Assembly (NCBI GenBank): GCA_903909815.1
Contig: CAIVXG010000047.1
Coordinates: 38,092-102,091 of the forward strand
Source of the DNA: an uncultured beta proteobacterium
GTDB taxonomy: Bacteria > Pseudomonadota > Gammaproteobacteria > Burkholderiales > Burkholderiaceae_C
Direction of reading: 5' to 3'
Length of the DNA: 64,000 nt
Shown here: positions 8,342 through 16,164 of the stretch, piece by piece
Position numbering within the stretch: the first letter of the stretch is position 1
Layout of the letters: every line of letters starts with the position of its first letter
Translations under genes and position numbers: made by a program
Notes under the pieces: model-generated
Database searches by the model: none
The model's input: the letters and a program-made list of their open reading frames with translations, nothing else
Told to the model about the DNA's origin: nothing

Positions 8342-9669
8342 GTGGAATGCAGCTTGGCTTCCTGATCTTCGGCGTGCTGTTGACGCTGCTGGTGCTGCGT
8401 GTTCCGATCGGCGTGGCCATGTTCATCTCGGGCGCCGGCGGCTACCTCTACCTGACCGGCGGACAAGGCACGCCTTTTCTGAATTCACTTAAGAACCTCG
8501 CCTACGCCCGGCTCTCCAATTACGACCTGGTGGTCATCCCCTTGTTCCTGCTCATGGGCCAGTTCGCCACGCACGGCGGATTGAGCCGCTTGCTGTTCCG
8601 ATTCGTCAGCGCCTTCCTGGGACACCGCAAGGGCGGCATCGCCATGGCGGCAATCGGCGCCTGTGCCGGCTTTGGCGCGATCTGCGGCTCGTCGCTGGCC
8701 ACCGCCGCCACCATGGGCCAGGTGGCGTTGCCGGAACTGCGCCGCTATGGCTATTCGGGCGCGCTGGCCACCGGTGCCCTCGCTGCCGGCGGCACCTTGG
8801 GCATCATGATTCCGCCGTCGGTGCCGCTGGTGATCTACGCGATCCTGACGCAGGAGTCGATCGGCAAGCTGTTCATGGCCGCCGTGCTGCCGGGCATCAT
8901 CGCCATGCTCGGCTACATGCTGGTGGTGCAGATCGTGGTCACGCTCGATCCCAAGGCCGGGCCGGCAGGCCCGCGTGTGCCGTGGCCTCAGCGCCTGCGC
9001 TGCCTGCTCGAAGTGCTCCCGGTGCTGATGGTGTTTGTCGTCGTCATCGTCGGCATCTACGGCGGCTGGGCTAACCCGACGGAGGCCGCGTCCATCGGTG
9101 CGGGGTCCTGCGGCATCCTGGCTTTGCTGTCCGGCAATATGGGGATACCCGAGTTGCGCAAGAGCCTGCTCGGCACGGCCATGGCCACGGCCATGATCTA
9201 CCTCGTGCTGTTGGGTGCCGACATGATGAACTCGGCGTTGGCGATCTCGCAAATGCCGGTCGAGCTCGCGCAGTGGGTCAAGGACAGCGGCATGTCGCCG
9301 CTGCTGGTCATGGGCTTGATCCTGCTGATCTACATTTTGCTGGGCTGCGTGATGGACGCGCTGGCCATGATCCTGCTGACGATTCCCATCTTCTACCCCA
9401 TGATCATGGGGCTGGATTACTTCGGCTTGGCGCAGACCGACAAGTCGATCTGGTTTGGCATCCTGGCGCTGATGGTGGTGGAGATCGGCCTGGTCCATCC
9501 GCCCGTGGGAATGAATGTTTACGTCATCAATCGGCTTGCCCTCGATGTGCCACTGATTGAGACCTTCAAGGGCGTGATCCCGTTCCTGATTTCGGACTTC
9601 CTGCGCATCACCCTGCTGGTCTTTTTCCCGGTCATCTCGCTTTACCTGGTGCACCAGTTTGGCGCCTGA
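8338..9669 (+). CDS. dctM: TRAP transporter large membrane subunit (DctM-like)
   Basis: A 443-residue polytopic protein of the DctM/IT superfamily. Landmarks are RVPIGVAMFISGAGGYLYL at the N-terminus, GGIAMAAIGACAGFGAICGSS in the first half, the GTLGIMIPPSVPLVIYAILT motif, and VEIGLVHPPVGMNVYVIN in the second half. The start overlaps the dctQ stop by four bases. It catalyses sodium-driven uptake of an organic acid delivered by the binding protein encoded next. Confidence 0.94.
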   Translation: MSGMQLGFLIFGVLLTLLVLRVPIGVAMFISGAGGYLYLTGGQGTPFLNSLKNLAYARLSNYDLVVIPLFLLMGQFATHGGLSRLLFRFVSAFLGHRKGGIAMAAIGACAGFGAICGSSLATAATMGQVALPELRRYGYSGALATGALAAGGTLGIMIPPSVPLVIYAILTQESIGKLFMAAVLPGIIAMLGYMLVVQIVVTLDPKAGPAGPRVPWPQRLRCLLEVLPVLMVFVVVIVGIYGGWANPTEAASIGAGSCGILALLSGNMGIPELRKSLLGTAMATAMIYLVLLGADMMNSALAISQMPVELAQWVKDSGMSPLLVMGLILLIYILLGCVMDALAMILLTIPIFYPMIMGLDYFGLAQTDKSIWFGILALMVVEIGLVHPPVGMNVYVINRLALDVPLIETFKGVIPFLISDFLRITLLVFFPVISLYLVHQFGA

Positions 9670-9710
9670 GAAAGCTTCCTCTGTTCCACAACCCCCAAAG
9701 GAGACTCGAC

Positions 9711-10748
9711 ATGCAGCTACGCAAGACAATCGCCCCCCTGTTGACCGCAACGGCTTTGCTCCTGGGCGCGGGCAGCGCCTGGGCCCAGGAGGTCACGCTC
9801 AAGGTGCATCATTTCCTCGCGCCCAACGCGACCTCGCAAAAGCTGTTGCTCGGTCCCTGGTGTGAAAAGATCGCCAAGGAGTCCAACAACCGACTCAAGT
9901 GCCAGATCTACCCGGCCATGCAACTCGGCGGCACGCCGCCTCAATTGTTTGACCAGGCCAAGGACGGCGTGGCCGATATCGTCTGGACGGTGCCGACCTA
10001 CCAGGCCGGGCGTTTTGCCAAATCCGAAGTCTTCGAACTCCCCTTCATGATCAAGAATGCCGAGGGCGGCAGCCGCGCCTTTTGGGAGTACCTGCAAAGA
10101 AATTCCCTGGATGAATTCAAGGGCACGAAAATCCTGATGGCGCACGTGCACGACGGCGCCGAACTGCACTTCGCCACCAAGTCGGTGAAGACGCTGGAAG
10201 ACCTCAAGGGGCTCAAGATCCGGGCGCCGACGCGCATCGGCACGCGCATGCTGACGGCCCTGGGCGCAACGCCGATTCAGATGCCTGCGCCGCAGGTACA
10301 GGAGGCCATCTCCAAGGGCGTGGTCGATGGTGCTTCGCTGCCATGGGAAGTGGTTCCAGGCATCAAGGTGAACGAGGTCACCAAGTTCCACACCGAGACC
10401 GGCGCCGACCAGCGCAAGATGTCCAACACCATCTTCGTGGTGGCGATGAACGAGGCCAAATACAACAGCCTGGCGCCGGAATTGAAGAAGGTGATCGACG
10501 CCAACAGCGGTGCCGAAGCATCGGCTTGGGCCGGTCGGGTTTGGGACAGCACGATTACGCCTGGACGCAAGTCGGCCACCGACCGCGGCAATACCGTGAA
10601 TGTGCTCACGGCCGAGGAATACCAGCGCTGGGACAAGGCAACGCAAGGTGTGGCCCAGGATTGGATCAAGGACCTGGCGGCCAAAGGCATTGACGGCAAG
10701 GCGTTGCTGGAATCGGCCAAAGCGCTGCTCAGCCAATACGACAAATAG
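9711..10748 (+). CDS. dctP: TRAP transporter periplasmic solute-binding protein (DctP-like)
   Basis: A 345-residue protein behind an AAAGGAG ribosome site. It has a signal peptide (MQLRKTIAPLLTATALLLGA, cleavage after AWA) and the DctP fold signatures ATSQKLLLGPWCEKI, GVADIVWTVPTY and LKGLKIRAPTRIGTRML, the last containing the arginine that usually salt-bridges the carboxylate of the ligand. A carboxylated ligand is therefore expected. It is 41 bp downstream of dctM and ends only 6 bp from the convergent IclR gene, with no obvious terminator between them. Confidence 0.93.
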   Translation: MQLRKTIAPLLTATALLLGAGSAWAQEVTLKVHHFLAPNATSQKLLLGPWCEKIAKESNNRLKCQIYPAMQLGGTPPQLFDQAKDGVADIVWTVPTYQAGRFAKSEVFELPFMIKNAEGGSRAFWEYLQRNSLDEFKGTKILMAHVHDGAELHFATKSVKTLEDLKGLKIRAPTRIGTRMLTALGATPIQMPAPQVQEAISKGVVDGASLPWEVVPGIKVNEVTKFHTETGADQRKMSNTIFVVAMNEAKYNSLAPELKKVIDANSGAEASAWAGRVWDSTITPGRKSATDRGNTVNVLTAEEYQRWDKATQGVAQDWIKDLAAKGIDGKALLESAKALLSQYDK

Positions 10749-10754
10749 GCACGG

Positions 10755-11540
10755 CTACAACAGGGGGCCCAGTTCGCGCGCCGCATTGAGCAGCAGCGGC
10801 AGTAGGCTGCGCTGCATCTCGGCGGCCGAGGTCCGGTGGTGCGAGGCCACCACATTGAGTGCAGCCACCGTCAGTCCCTTGCTGTTGCGCAGCGGAACCG
10901 CCAGCGCCTGCACGCCGAGTTCGTGCTCTTCGTTGACGATGCAATAGTCTTGTTTGCGCACCTGCTCGATGACGCCATGAAAGCTTCGCGCGTCCACCGT
11001 GGTGAAAGGCGTGATGCGTTGCAGGTGGCGCCCTTTCATCCACTCATTGAACGATTTCTTGGTCTTGGCCGCGAGCAAAATTCGCCCGGTGGACGTGGCA
11101 TGCGCCGGCAATCTGGCCCCCATGTGCAGGCCATAGGCGATGACGCGGCCGGCGCCGATCGCATCCGGGTTGCGGTCGTTGCCGCTGCGCGCCACGATGA
11201 CCACTTCGTCGCCATCCAGCACCACCGCCGAAAACGATTCCTGCGCCTGAATCGAGAGCCGGTCCAGCGTGGGCTGAAGCGCGCGCGGCAGCCGGGCGGA
11301 GGAGAAATAGTTGCCCGAGAAACGCAGCACCTTGCTCGACAGCCAGTAGTAGCTGCCATCGGTTTCAAGGTAACCCAGGTGCGCCAGGGTCAGAAGATGG
11401 CGGCGCGCTGCGGCACGTGTGAGGCCGGTGCGCCCGGCGGCAAGCGTGGCATTGAGCCGTTGCCGTTCGGTGTCAAAACTCTCCAGCACCGCCATGCCTT
11501 TGGCCATGCCTTCGATCAGATCCGGTTTGGCAATCGTCAC
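10755..11540 (-). CDS. IclR-family transcriptional regulator (PcaR/PobR-like)
   Basis: A 261-residue regulator. The N-terminal winged helix-turn-helix (about residues 10-75) has the pattern LTRAAARRHLLTLAHLGYLE, close to the aromatic-pathway branch of IclR proteins (PcaR, PcaU, PobR, CatR). The C-terminal effector domain includes GARLPAHATSTGRILLA and NEEHELGVQALAVPLRN. It is divergent from the aldehyde oxidoreductase gene, and the spacer holds two operator-like palindromes, so it most likely controls the island and itself. The inducer is unknown; an aromatic acid or its CoA ester is an inference from the family. Confidence 0.92.
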   Translation of the reverse strand: MTIAKPDLIEGMAKGMAVLESFDTERQRLNATLAAGRTGLTRAAARRHLLTLAHLGYLETDGSYYWLSSKVLRFSGNYFSSARLPRALQPTLDRLSIQAQESFSAVVLDGDEVVIVARSGNDRNPDAIGAGRVIAYGLHMGARLPAHATSTGRILLAAKTKKSFNEWMKGRHLQRITPFTTVDARSFHGVIEQVRKQDYCIVNEEHELGVQALAVPLRNSKGLTVAALNVVASHHRTSAAEMQRSLLPLLLNAARELGPLL

Positions 11541-11568
11541 GACGTGATTCTTTCAAAGGTTTGAATCA

Positions 11569-11607
11569 TTGGGCGATGATCGCGCAATTTGTTCAATCAT
11601 CGCACAA
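11569..11607. promoter_or_regulatory. two tandem IclR-type operator candidates
   Basis: Two 19-bp near-palindromes stand side by side: TTGGGCGATGATCGCGCAA (11569-11587) and TTGTTCAATCATCGCACAA (11589-11607), with centres exactly 20 bp apart. The second closely resembles PcaU/PobR-type boxes. A further palindrome TTCAAAGGTTTGAA lies at 11552-11565. They sit upstream of the -35 of the aldehyde oxidoreductase promoter, the usual position for activation by this family, and just upstream of the regulator gene itself. Confidence 0.6.
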
Positions 11608-11625
11608 AAAGTGCGCGCCGCCACT

Positions 11626-11653
11626 TTGCAATGCGAGTCCGCCGCACTAGACT
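11626..11653 (+). promoter_or_regulatory. sigma70-like promoter for the aldehyde oxidoreductase operon
   Basis: TTGCAA (11626-11631) and TAGACT (11648-11653) are separated by 16 bp, 78 bp before the start codon at 11732. The IclR operator candidates end 18 bp upstream of the -35. No competing promoter was seen in the spacer. Confidence 0.45.
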
Positions 11654-11731
11654 GAAAACGCCAGGCGCGCCTTGCAGGCCTGCCTGACGCTGCAGGCCGC
11701 CTGCTGCATTGCAACCACGGGAGTTAGGAAA

Positions 11732-14056
11732 ATGGCCATCAGAGAAAAGCTCGACCGCCTCGTCTTACGCATGCATGACACGCCGCAGTACAACGCGCAA
11801 GGGGCCGTGCTGTTCGTTGATCTGGAACAGCGCACGCTGCTCAGGAAATACCTGCCGCTGGAGGTGCTGCGAAATTTTCTTGGCGGGCGCGGCGCAAACA
11901 TGTGGCTGCTCTACAACCTGATGGACGAGGAGCGCGATGCGCTGGACCCGGAGATCCCCTTGATCTTTGGCGCCGGCGTGCTGACCAGCAGCATGCCATC
12001 GGCCACGCGCGGCAACATCACCAGTAAATCGCCCGACAGCTATGCGATTTTGGACGCCAATGCGGGCGACTTCTTCCCGTCGTTTTTGCGTCGCCACGGC
12101 TACGAGCACATCGTCCTGTTCGGCCGCTCGGCCTGCTGGACCCTGCTCAAGATCTCCTACGACACGGCCGAATTCATCGACGCCACGCCCTACCTGGGGC
12201 TGGACAACCTGGACATGGCTGCGGCCGTGGCGCGCGACTTCAACTGCGTCGAGCGCGAAGACATGGCGTTGGCGCGCATCACCACCGCGGGCGAGAACCA
12301 GGTGCTGTGTAGCGGCATCATGGGGGGCATCAAGTCGATCTGGGCGCGCGGCGGCGGCGGCGCCAAGATGGGCTCGCTCCGGCTCAAGGCAATCATGATC
12401 CACGGCGAGCCCAATACCCTGGCGCCAGTGCAGCCCATGGCCAAGTACAACCAGCTCATCGGCAAGAAGATCATCGGCACCAGCGTGATCAAGAACGCCC
12501 TCAAGATGGTGGGAACGCCCTTCCTATACAAGCCCAGCCGGGTGCTGTGCGCCCTGGGAACCAAGAACCATCAGGAGTCCAGCTGGACGCCTGCGCTGGA
12601 CGCCGACAATTTCGACCCCTACCGTCCCGGCATGGACGGCTGCTATCGCTGCCCGGTGCATTGCCGAAATCAGAATGACATGACGCCCGGCGCCAAGTCC
12701 GGCTGGGGCGCATCTGCCCTCAAGGGTCTGTCCGGCAACGCCAGCTACGACAAGGACCAGGCTGCCATCGACCACGGCAAGCGGCGCAGCTACAACGGCA
12801 TTCACGGCGACGGCCACTACGACCGCTACGACAAGGGCGACGGACCCGAGTACGTCACGCTGGGCAAGTTCGGCCCGCTGATCGGCATCAAGCAGCCCGA
12901 GCAGGTGCTGCGCCTGAACAACATCCTGAACGATCTGGGACTTGACTCCGCATCCACCGGAAGCGCCATCGCCTGGGCCATGGAGTTGTTCCAGCGCGGC
13001 ATCATCGGCCTGCAGGAGACCGGTGGCATGGACCTGAGCTGGGGCAACTACGAGGTCATCGAGAAGCTGCTGTTCATGACCGCGCGCCGCGAAGGCTTCG
13101 GCGACACCATTGCCGACTCGGCGCGCGCGGTGGAGCGGGGCAAGTACCCGGTGGTCGCACTGGACTATCGCATGACGGTCAAGGGCCTGTTCCAGTCCGA
13201 TCCGCACGATGCACGCATCCTCAAGGCCTTCGCCCTGGGGCTGTCGGTGGCCACACGCGGCATGGATCACCTGCGCAACCGTGTCACTTTGGAGATCAAC
13301 GCCCGCATCAATGACGATCCGGTTTTCAAGGCGTCCTTGTACGGCGGAAGCGTGTCTGCAGCACCGAACAGCTACGAGGGCAAGGAATTTGCGGTGCGCA
13401 AGTGCGAAAACACCTACGCGGTGGGCGACTCGGTGGGCATGTGCCGTTTCAACACCAAGCTGTTCAACTCCCCCACGTTGCCCGACCTCAAGGATTTCGC
13501 CACGCAAATCAGCGCGCTCACGGGGCAGGCCTTCACCGAGGCCGAGCTCGACGAAATCGGGCGCAACGTCACCGGTGTGGAGCGCATGCTGAACTTCCGT
13601 TTTGGACTGCGCTCCAAGGACGACACGCTGCCAAGGCGCTGGTTTGAAGAGGCCTTGACCGAAGGCCCCTTTGCCGGCGAGAAGATCGACCGCGCCGAAT
13701 TCGATGCCATGAAGAAGCGCTTCTACAGCCTGAGCGGCTTGAACACGGAGGGCACGCCGGCCGTGGCCTGGCACGAGAAGCTGTCGCTGCTGATCACCGG
13801 CTTCGCCGTGCGGGTCAGCTTGCCCCAGCCGCTGGCCGGCGCGCCCGAGCAGGTGGTGGTCATCGATGAAGTGATTAGCGACGTGAGCGCACTGCGCCAT
13901 GCCCTACTGCGCAAGCTGCCCGAGGCCGCGGACGATCTCAACGACAGCAGTTGGAACGTTGCCGTGAATGGCACGATGGTGCTGTCGGGAGAAGCATCCA
14001 CGCCGATTTTCAGCGGGGATCTGCTGGTGCTGGTGCCCATCATCGCGGGCGGATGA
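11732..14056 (+). CDS. tungsten/molybdenum aldehyde:ferredoxin oxidoreductase with C-terminal MoaD-like domain
   Basis: A 774-residue AOR-family enzyme, longer than the usual 600-620. Residues about 20-220 form the N-terminal AOR domain (NFLGGRGANMWLLYN, RGNITSKSPDSYAILDA). The [4Fe-4S] ligands are C304, C307, C311 (CYRCPVHC) and C571 (VGMCRFN). Between C311 and the conserved GPEYVTLG lies about 59 residues rich in His, Asp, Gly and Tyr. From about residue 693 a ubiquitin-like MoaD-type domain follows and the protein ends in GDLLVLVPIIAGG, the sulfur-carrier tail. The start at 11732 follows GGGAGTTAGGAAA. Expected reaction: aldehyde to carboxylate with ferredoxin or a flavoprotein as acceptor, using W/Mo-bis-pyranopterin. 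It is first in an operon with CoA ligases and a 2-oxoacid oxidoreductase. Confidence 0.9.
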   Translation: MAIREKLDRLVLRMHDTPQYNAQGAVLFVDLEQRTLLRKYLPLEVLRNFLGGRGANMWLLYNLMDEERDALDPEIPLIFGAGVLTSSMPSATRGNITSKSPDSYAILDANAGDFFPSFLRRHGYEHIVLFGRSACWTLLKISYDTAEFIDATPYLGLDNLDMAAAVARDFNCVEREDMALARITTAGENQVLCSGIMGGIKSIWARGGGGAKMGSLRLKAIMIHGEPNTLAPVQPMAKYNQLIGKKIIGTSVIKNALKMVGTPFLYKPSRVLCALGTKNHQESSWTPALDADNFDPYRPGMDGCYRCPVHCRNQNDMTPGAKSGWGASALKGLSGNASYDKDQAAIDHGKRRSYNGIHGDGHYDRYDKGDGPEYVTLGKFGPLIGIKQPEQVLRLNNILNDLGLDSASTGSAIAWAMELFQRGIIGLQETGGMDLSWGNYEVIEKLLFMTARREGFGDTIADSARAVERGKYPVVALDYRMTVKGLFQSDPHDARILKAFALGLSVATRGMDHLRNRVTLEINARINDDPVFKASLYGGSVSAAPNSYEGKEFAVRKCENTYAVGDSVGMCRFNTKLFNSPTLPDLKDFATQISALTGQAFTEAELDEIGRNVTGVERMLNFRFGLRSKDDTLPRRWFEEALTEGPFAGEKIDRAEFDAMKKRFYSLSGLNTEGTPAVAWHEKLSLLITGFAVRVSLPQPLAGAPEQVVVIDEVISDVSALRHALLRKLPEAADDLNDSSWNVAVNGTMVLSGEASTPIFSGDLLVLVPIIAGG

Positions 14057-14124
14057 GCCCCGCGCCCGCGTCCCACCGAGCTACGCATCGGACCGCTTCC
14101 TCCACCCCGAACTACGAGTCTCAC

Positions 14125-15432
14125 ATGAGCTATTTCGACGAAGCCACCGAGACCATGGCGCGCGAGCCCCTCGCCGAACTGCAACTGCACAAGCTGCAAC
14201 GAATGCTGGCCCACCTGTGGCAAAGGAATCGCTTCTACACCGCCAAATGGCAGGCTGCCGGCGTGCAGCCGTCCGACATCCGCTGCCTGGCCGATCTATC
14301 CCTGTTGCCACTGACGCGAAAGAGCGAGTTGCTGCAAGACCAGGCCCGGTACGCGCCGTTCGGCAGCAACCTGACCTACGCGCCCGAAGCCTATGTGCGT
14401 ATGCACCAGACCTCGGGCACCACGGGCCTGCCCTTGAAGGTGTTCGACACGCACGAGTCCTGGGACTGGTGGGGGCGCTGCTGGGGCCATGTTCTGACCG
14501 GCGCCGGAGTCAGGCCCTCGGACCGGCTCTTCATGGCCTTCGGCTTTGGTCCGTTCATCGGCTTCTGGGCCGCAGTCGAAGGTGCGAGAAAGCTCGGCGC
14601 CCTGATGATTCCGGGGGGCGGTCGCGACACGCAGCAACGCCTGGAGATGATGCGCGACGCGGGTGCCACGGTGCTGTGTTGCACGCCCTCGTATGCGCTG
14701 CGCATGGCCGAGGTGGCGCAGGAGATCGGCTTCGACCTGCGCTCCATCCCGCTGCAGACCACGGTCCATGCGGGCGAACCGGGGGCCAGCGTCGCGGCCA
14801 CCAAACAACGCATCGAGAACACCTGGGCCGCCAAGTGTTTCGACCACGCCGGCGCCTCCGAGGTGGGCGCCCATTCCTTTGAATGCCAGGCCCAACCGGG
14901 CGGCACGCACCTGATCGAGAGCGAATACATCGCGGAAATCCTCGACCCGCTGAGCGGCGCGCCGGTGTTGCCGGGCGAGCGCGGCGAACTGGTGATCACC
15001 AACCTGGGGCGCTGGGGTTTCCCGGTGCTGCGCTATTGCACTGGCGACCTGGTGCAGACGAATCTGCAGCGCTGCGCCTGCGGTCGGACTTCGCTGCGCT
15101 TTGAAGGCGGCGTGCTCGGGCGCGCCGACGACATGGTGACGGTGCGCGGCGTGAACGTGTTCCCGGCCGGCGTGGAAAACATCATCCGCAGTTTCACCGA
15201 GGTGGACGAGTTTCGCGTCACGGTAAGCAAGACCCGGCAGATGGACGAAATGGATATCGAAGTCGAACTGTGCGCCGGCACTGACACCGCCTTGATTCAA
15301 ACCATCGGCACCCGGCTCGACAGCATGCTGGCCTTTCGCCCGCGCGTGCGCCTGGTACCCCACGGCGCGCTGCCGCGCTTTGAAATGAAGGCCAAGCGCT
15401 TTCACGTCAAGTTGGAGACGGCCGGGTGCTGA
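14125..15432 (+). CDS. phenylacetate-CoA ligase-like AMP-forming enzyme (first copy)
   Basis: A 435-residue adenylate-forming enzyme of the PaaK branch. It has the P-loop HQTSGTTGLPLKV, the A5-like segment FDHAGASEVGAHSFE, the hinge region GRADDMVTVRGVNVFPAGVE and a C-terminal lysine region PRFEMKAKRF. It converts a carboxylate, ATP and CoA to an acyl-CoA, AMP and PPi. The start at 14125 (MSYFDEATE) is chosen because the longer frame overlaps the oxidoreductase gene and lacks family residues. It lies 68 bp after the aldehyde oxidoreductase, which fits activation of the acid that enzyme produces. It diverges from the second PaaK copy downstream, suggesting a different substrate. Confidence 0.88.
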   Translation: MSYFDEATETMAREPLAELQLHKLQRMLAHLWQRNRFYTAKWQAAGVQPSDIRCLADLSLLPLTRKSELLQDQARYAPFGSNLTYAPEAYVRMHQTSGTTGLPLKVFDTHESWDWWGRCWGHVLTGAGVRPSDRLFMAFGFGPFIGFWAAVEGARKLGALMIPGGGRDTQQRLEMMRDAGATVLCCTPSYALRMAEVAQEIGFDLRSIPLQTTVHAGEPGASVAATKQRIENTWAAKCFDHAGASEVGAHSFECQAQPGGTHLIESEYIAEILDPLSGAPVLPGERGELVITNLGRWGFPVLRYCTGDLVQTNLQRCACGRTSLRFEGGVLGRADDMVTVRGVNVFPAGVENIIRSFTEVDEFRVTVSKTRQMDEMDIEVELCAGTDTALIQTIGTRLDSMLAFRPRVRLVPHGALPRFEMKAKRFHVKLETAGC

Positions 15433-15447
15433 GTGCAGCGTGATTTT

Positions 15448-15514
15448 CATTCGCCTGGTGAATGTGGCCAATTCCAAAAATGAATTGGACGAATGGGCCG
15501 CGAGACACTACATT
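15448..15514 (+). promoter_or_regulatory. internal promoter candidate with nested inverted repeats
   Basis: The 174-bp spacer before the 2-oxoacid oxidoreductase genes contains CCAATTC/GAATTGG arms (15468-15474 and 15482-15488) and outer CATTCG/CGAATG arms (15448-15453 and 15490-15495). TTGGAC (15485-15490) and TACATT (15509-15514), 18 bp apart, form a possible promoter whose -35 lies in the repeat. It could give the downstream genes separate control. Confidence 0.35.
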
Positions 15515-15606
15515 GGCCGACAAACAGGCTCGCACAGAGCCAACAAAGAATTCACGAAGGATGGGGCGGCGTGCGCTGACCCAGAACTTTGAGAGGAGAC
15601 GACAAC

Positions 15607-16164
15607 ATGCTTGAGATCATCATCCAGGGCCGTGGCGGCCAGGGTGCACAGACCGCCGGGAATTTGCTGGCGGGCGCGTTCCATGCGCAAGGCCTGCACG
15701 TTCAGTGCTTTGCCAGCTACGGCGGAGCCCGTCGCGGCACACCCGTGAACTCCTATCTGCGTGTGGACCAGCGTCCGGTGCGTGTGCGTTGCGACATCGA
15801 GCGCGCCAACGCCATCCTGTGCTTTGACGCCAGTCTGCTCGAAGGCCGACTGCTGGGTGCAGCCCATGCCGACACCTACATCGTCGTCAATTCGGCGCGC
15901 AGCGCCAGCGACTTTGCGCAACTCCTGCCCGGCAGAAAAGTCATCCCCATCGATGCACTGGCGATCTCGCGCGAACAGGGCCTGGGGCGCATCGTGAACT
16001 CCGCCTTGCTCGGCGCTTTGGCTCGGGTGCTGCAGGCGCCCACGCTGGCCGCATTGACGCAGGCGCTGGTGGATAACGCGCCCAAGCACCACGACGAGAA
16101 CGTCGCCGCCTGCACCGAAGGCTACCGCTGGGCCGACCGGCAACTCTTGGGGGCTGCAGCATGA
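15607..16164 (+). CDS. 2-oxoacid oxidoreductase gamma subunit (PadE/PorG-like)
   Basis: A 185-residue gamma subunit of the pyruvate/2-oxoacid:acceptor oxidoreductase superfamily, recognised by IIIQGRGGQGAQTAGNLLA and FASYGGARRGTPVNSYLR. The ATG at 15607 is preceded by GAGAGGAGACGAC. Its stop overlaps the start of the flavin subunit gene by four bases. The family gamma subunit helps bind CoA and forms the core with alpha and beta. In gene order and size it resembles the gamma subunit of phenylglyoxylate dehydrogenase, but pyruvate- or arylpyruvate-specific enzymes are alternatives. Confidence 0.9.
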   Translation: MLEIIIQGRGGQGAQTAGNLLAGAFHAQGLHVQCFASYGGARRGTPVNSYLRVDQRPVRVRCDIERANAILCFDASLLEGRLLGAAHADTYIVVNSARSASDFAQLLPGRKVIPIDALAISREQGLGRIVNSALLGALARVLQAPTLAALTQALVDNAPKHHDENVAACTEGYRWADRQLLGAAA

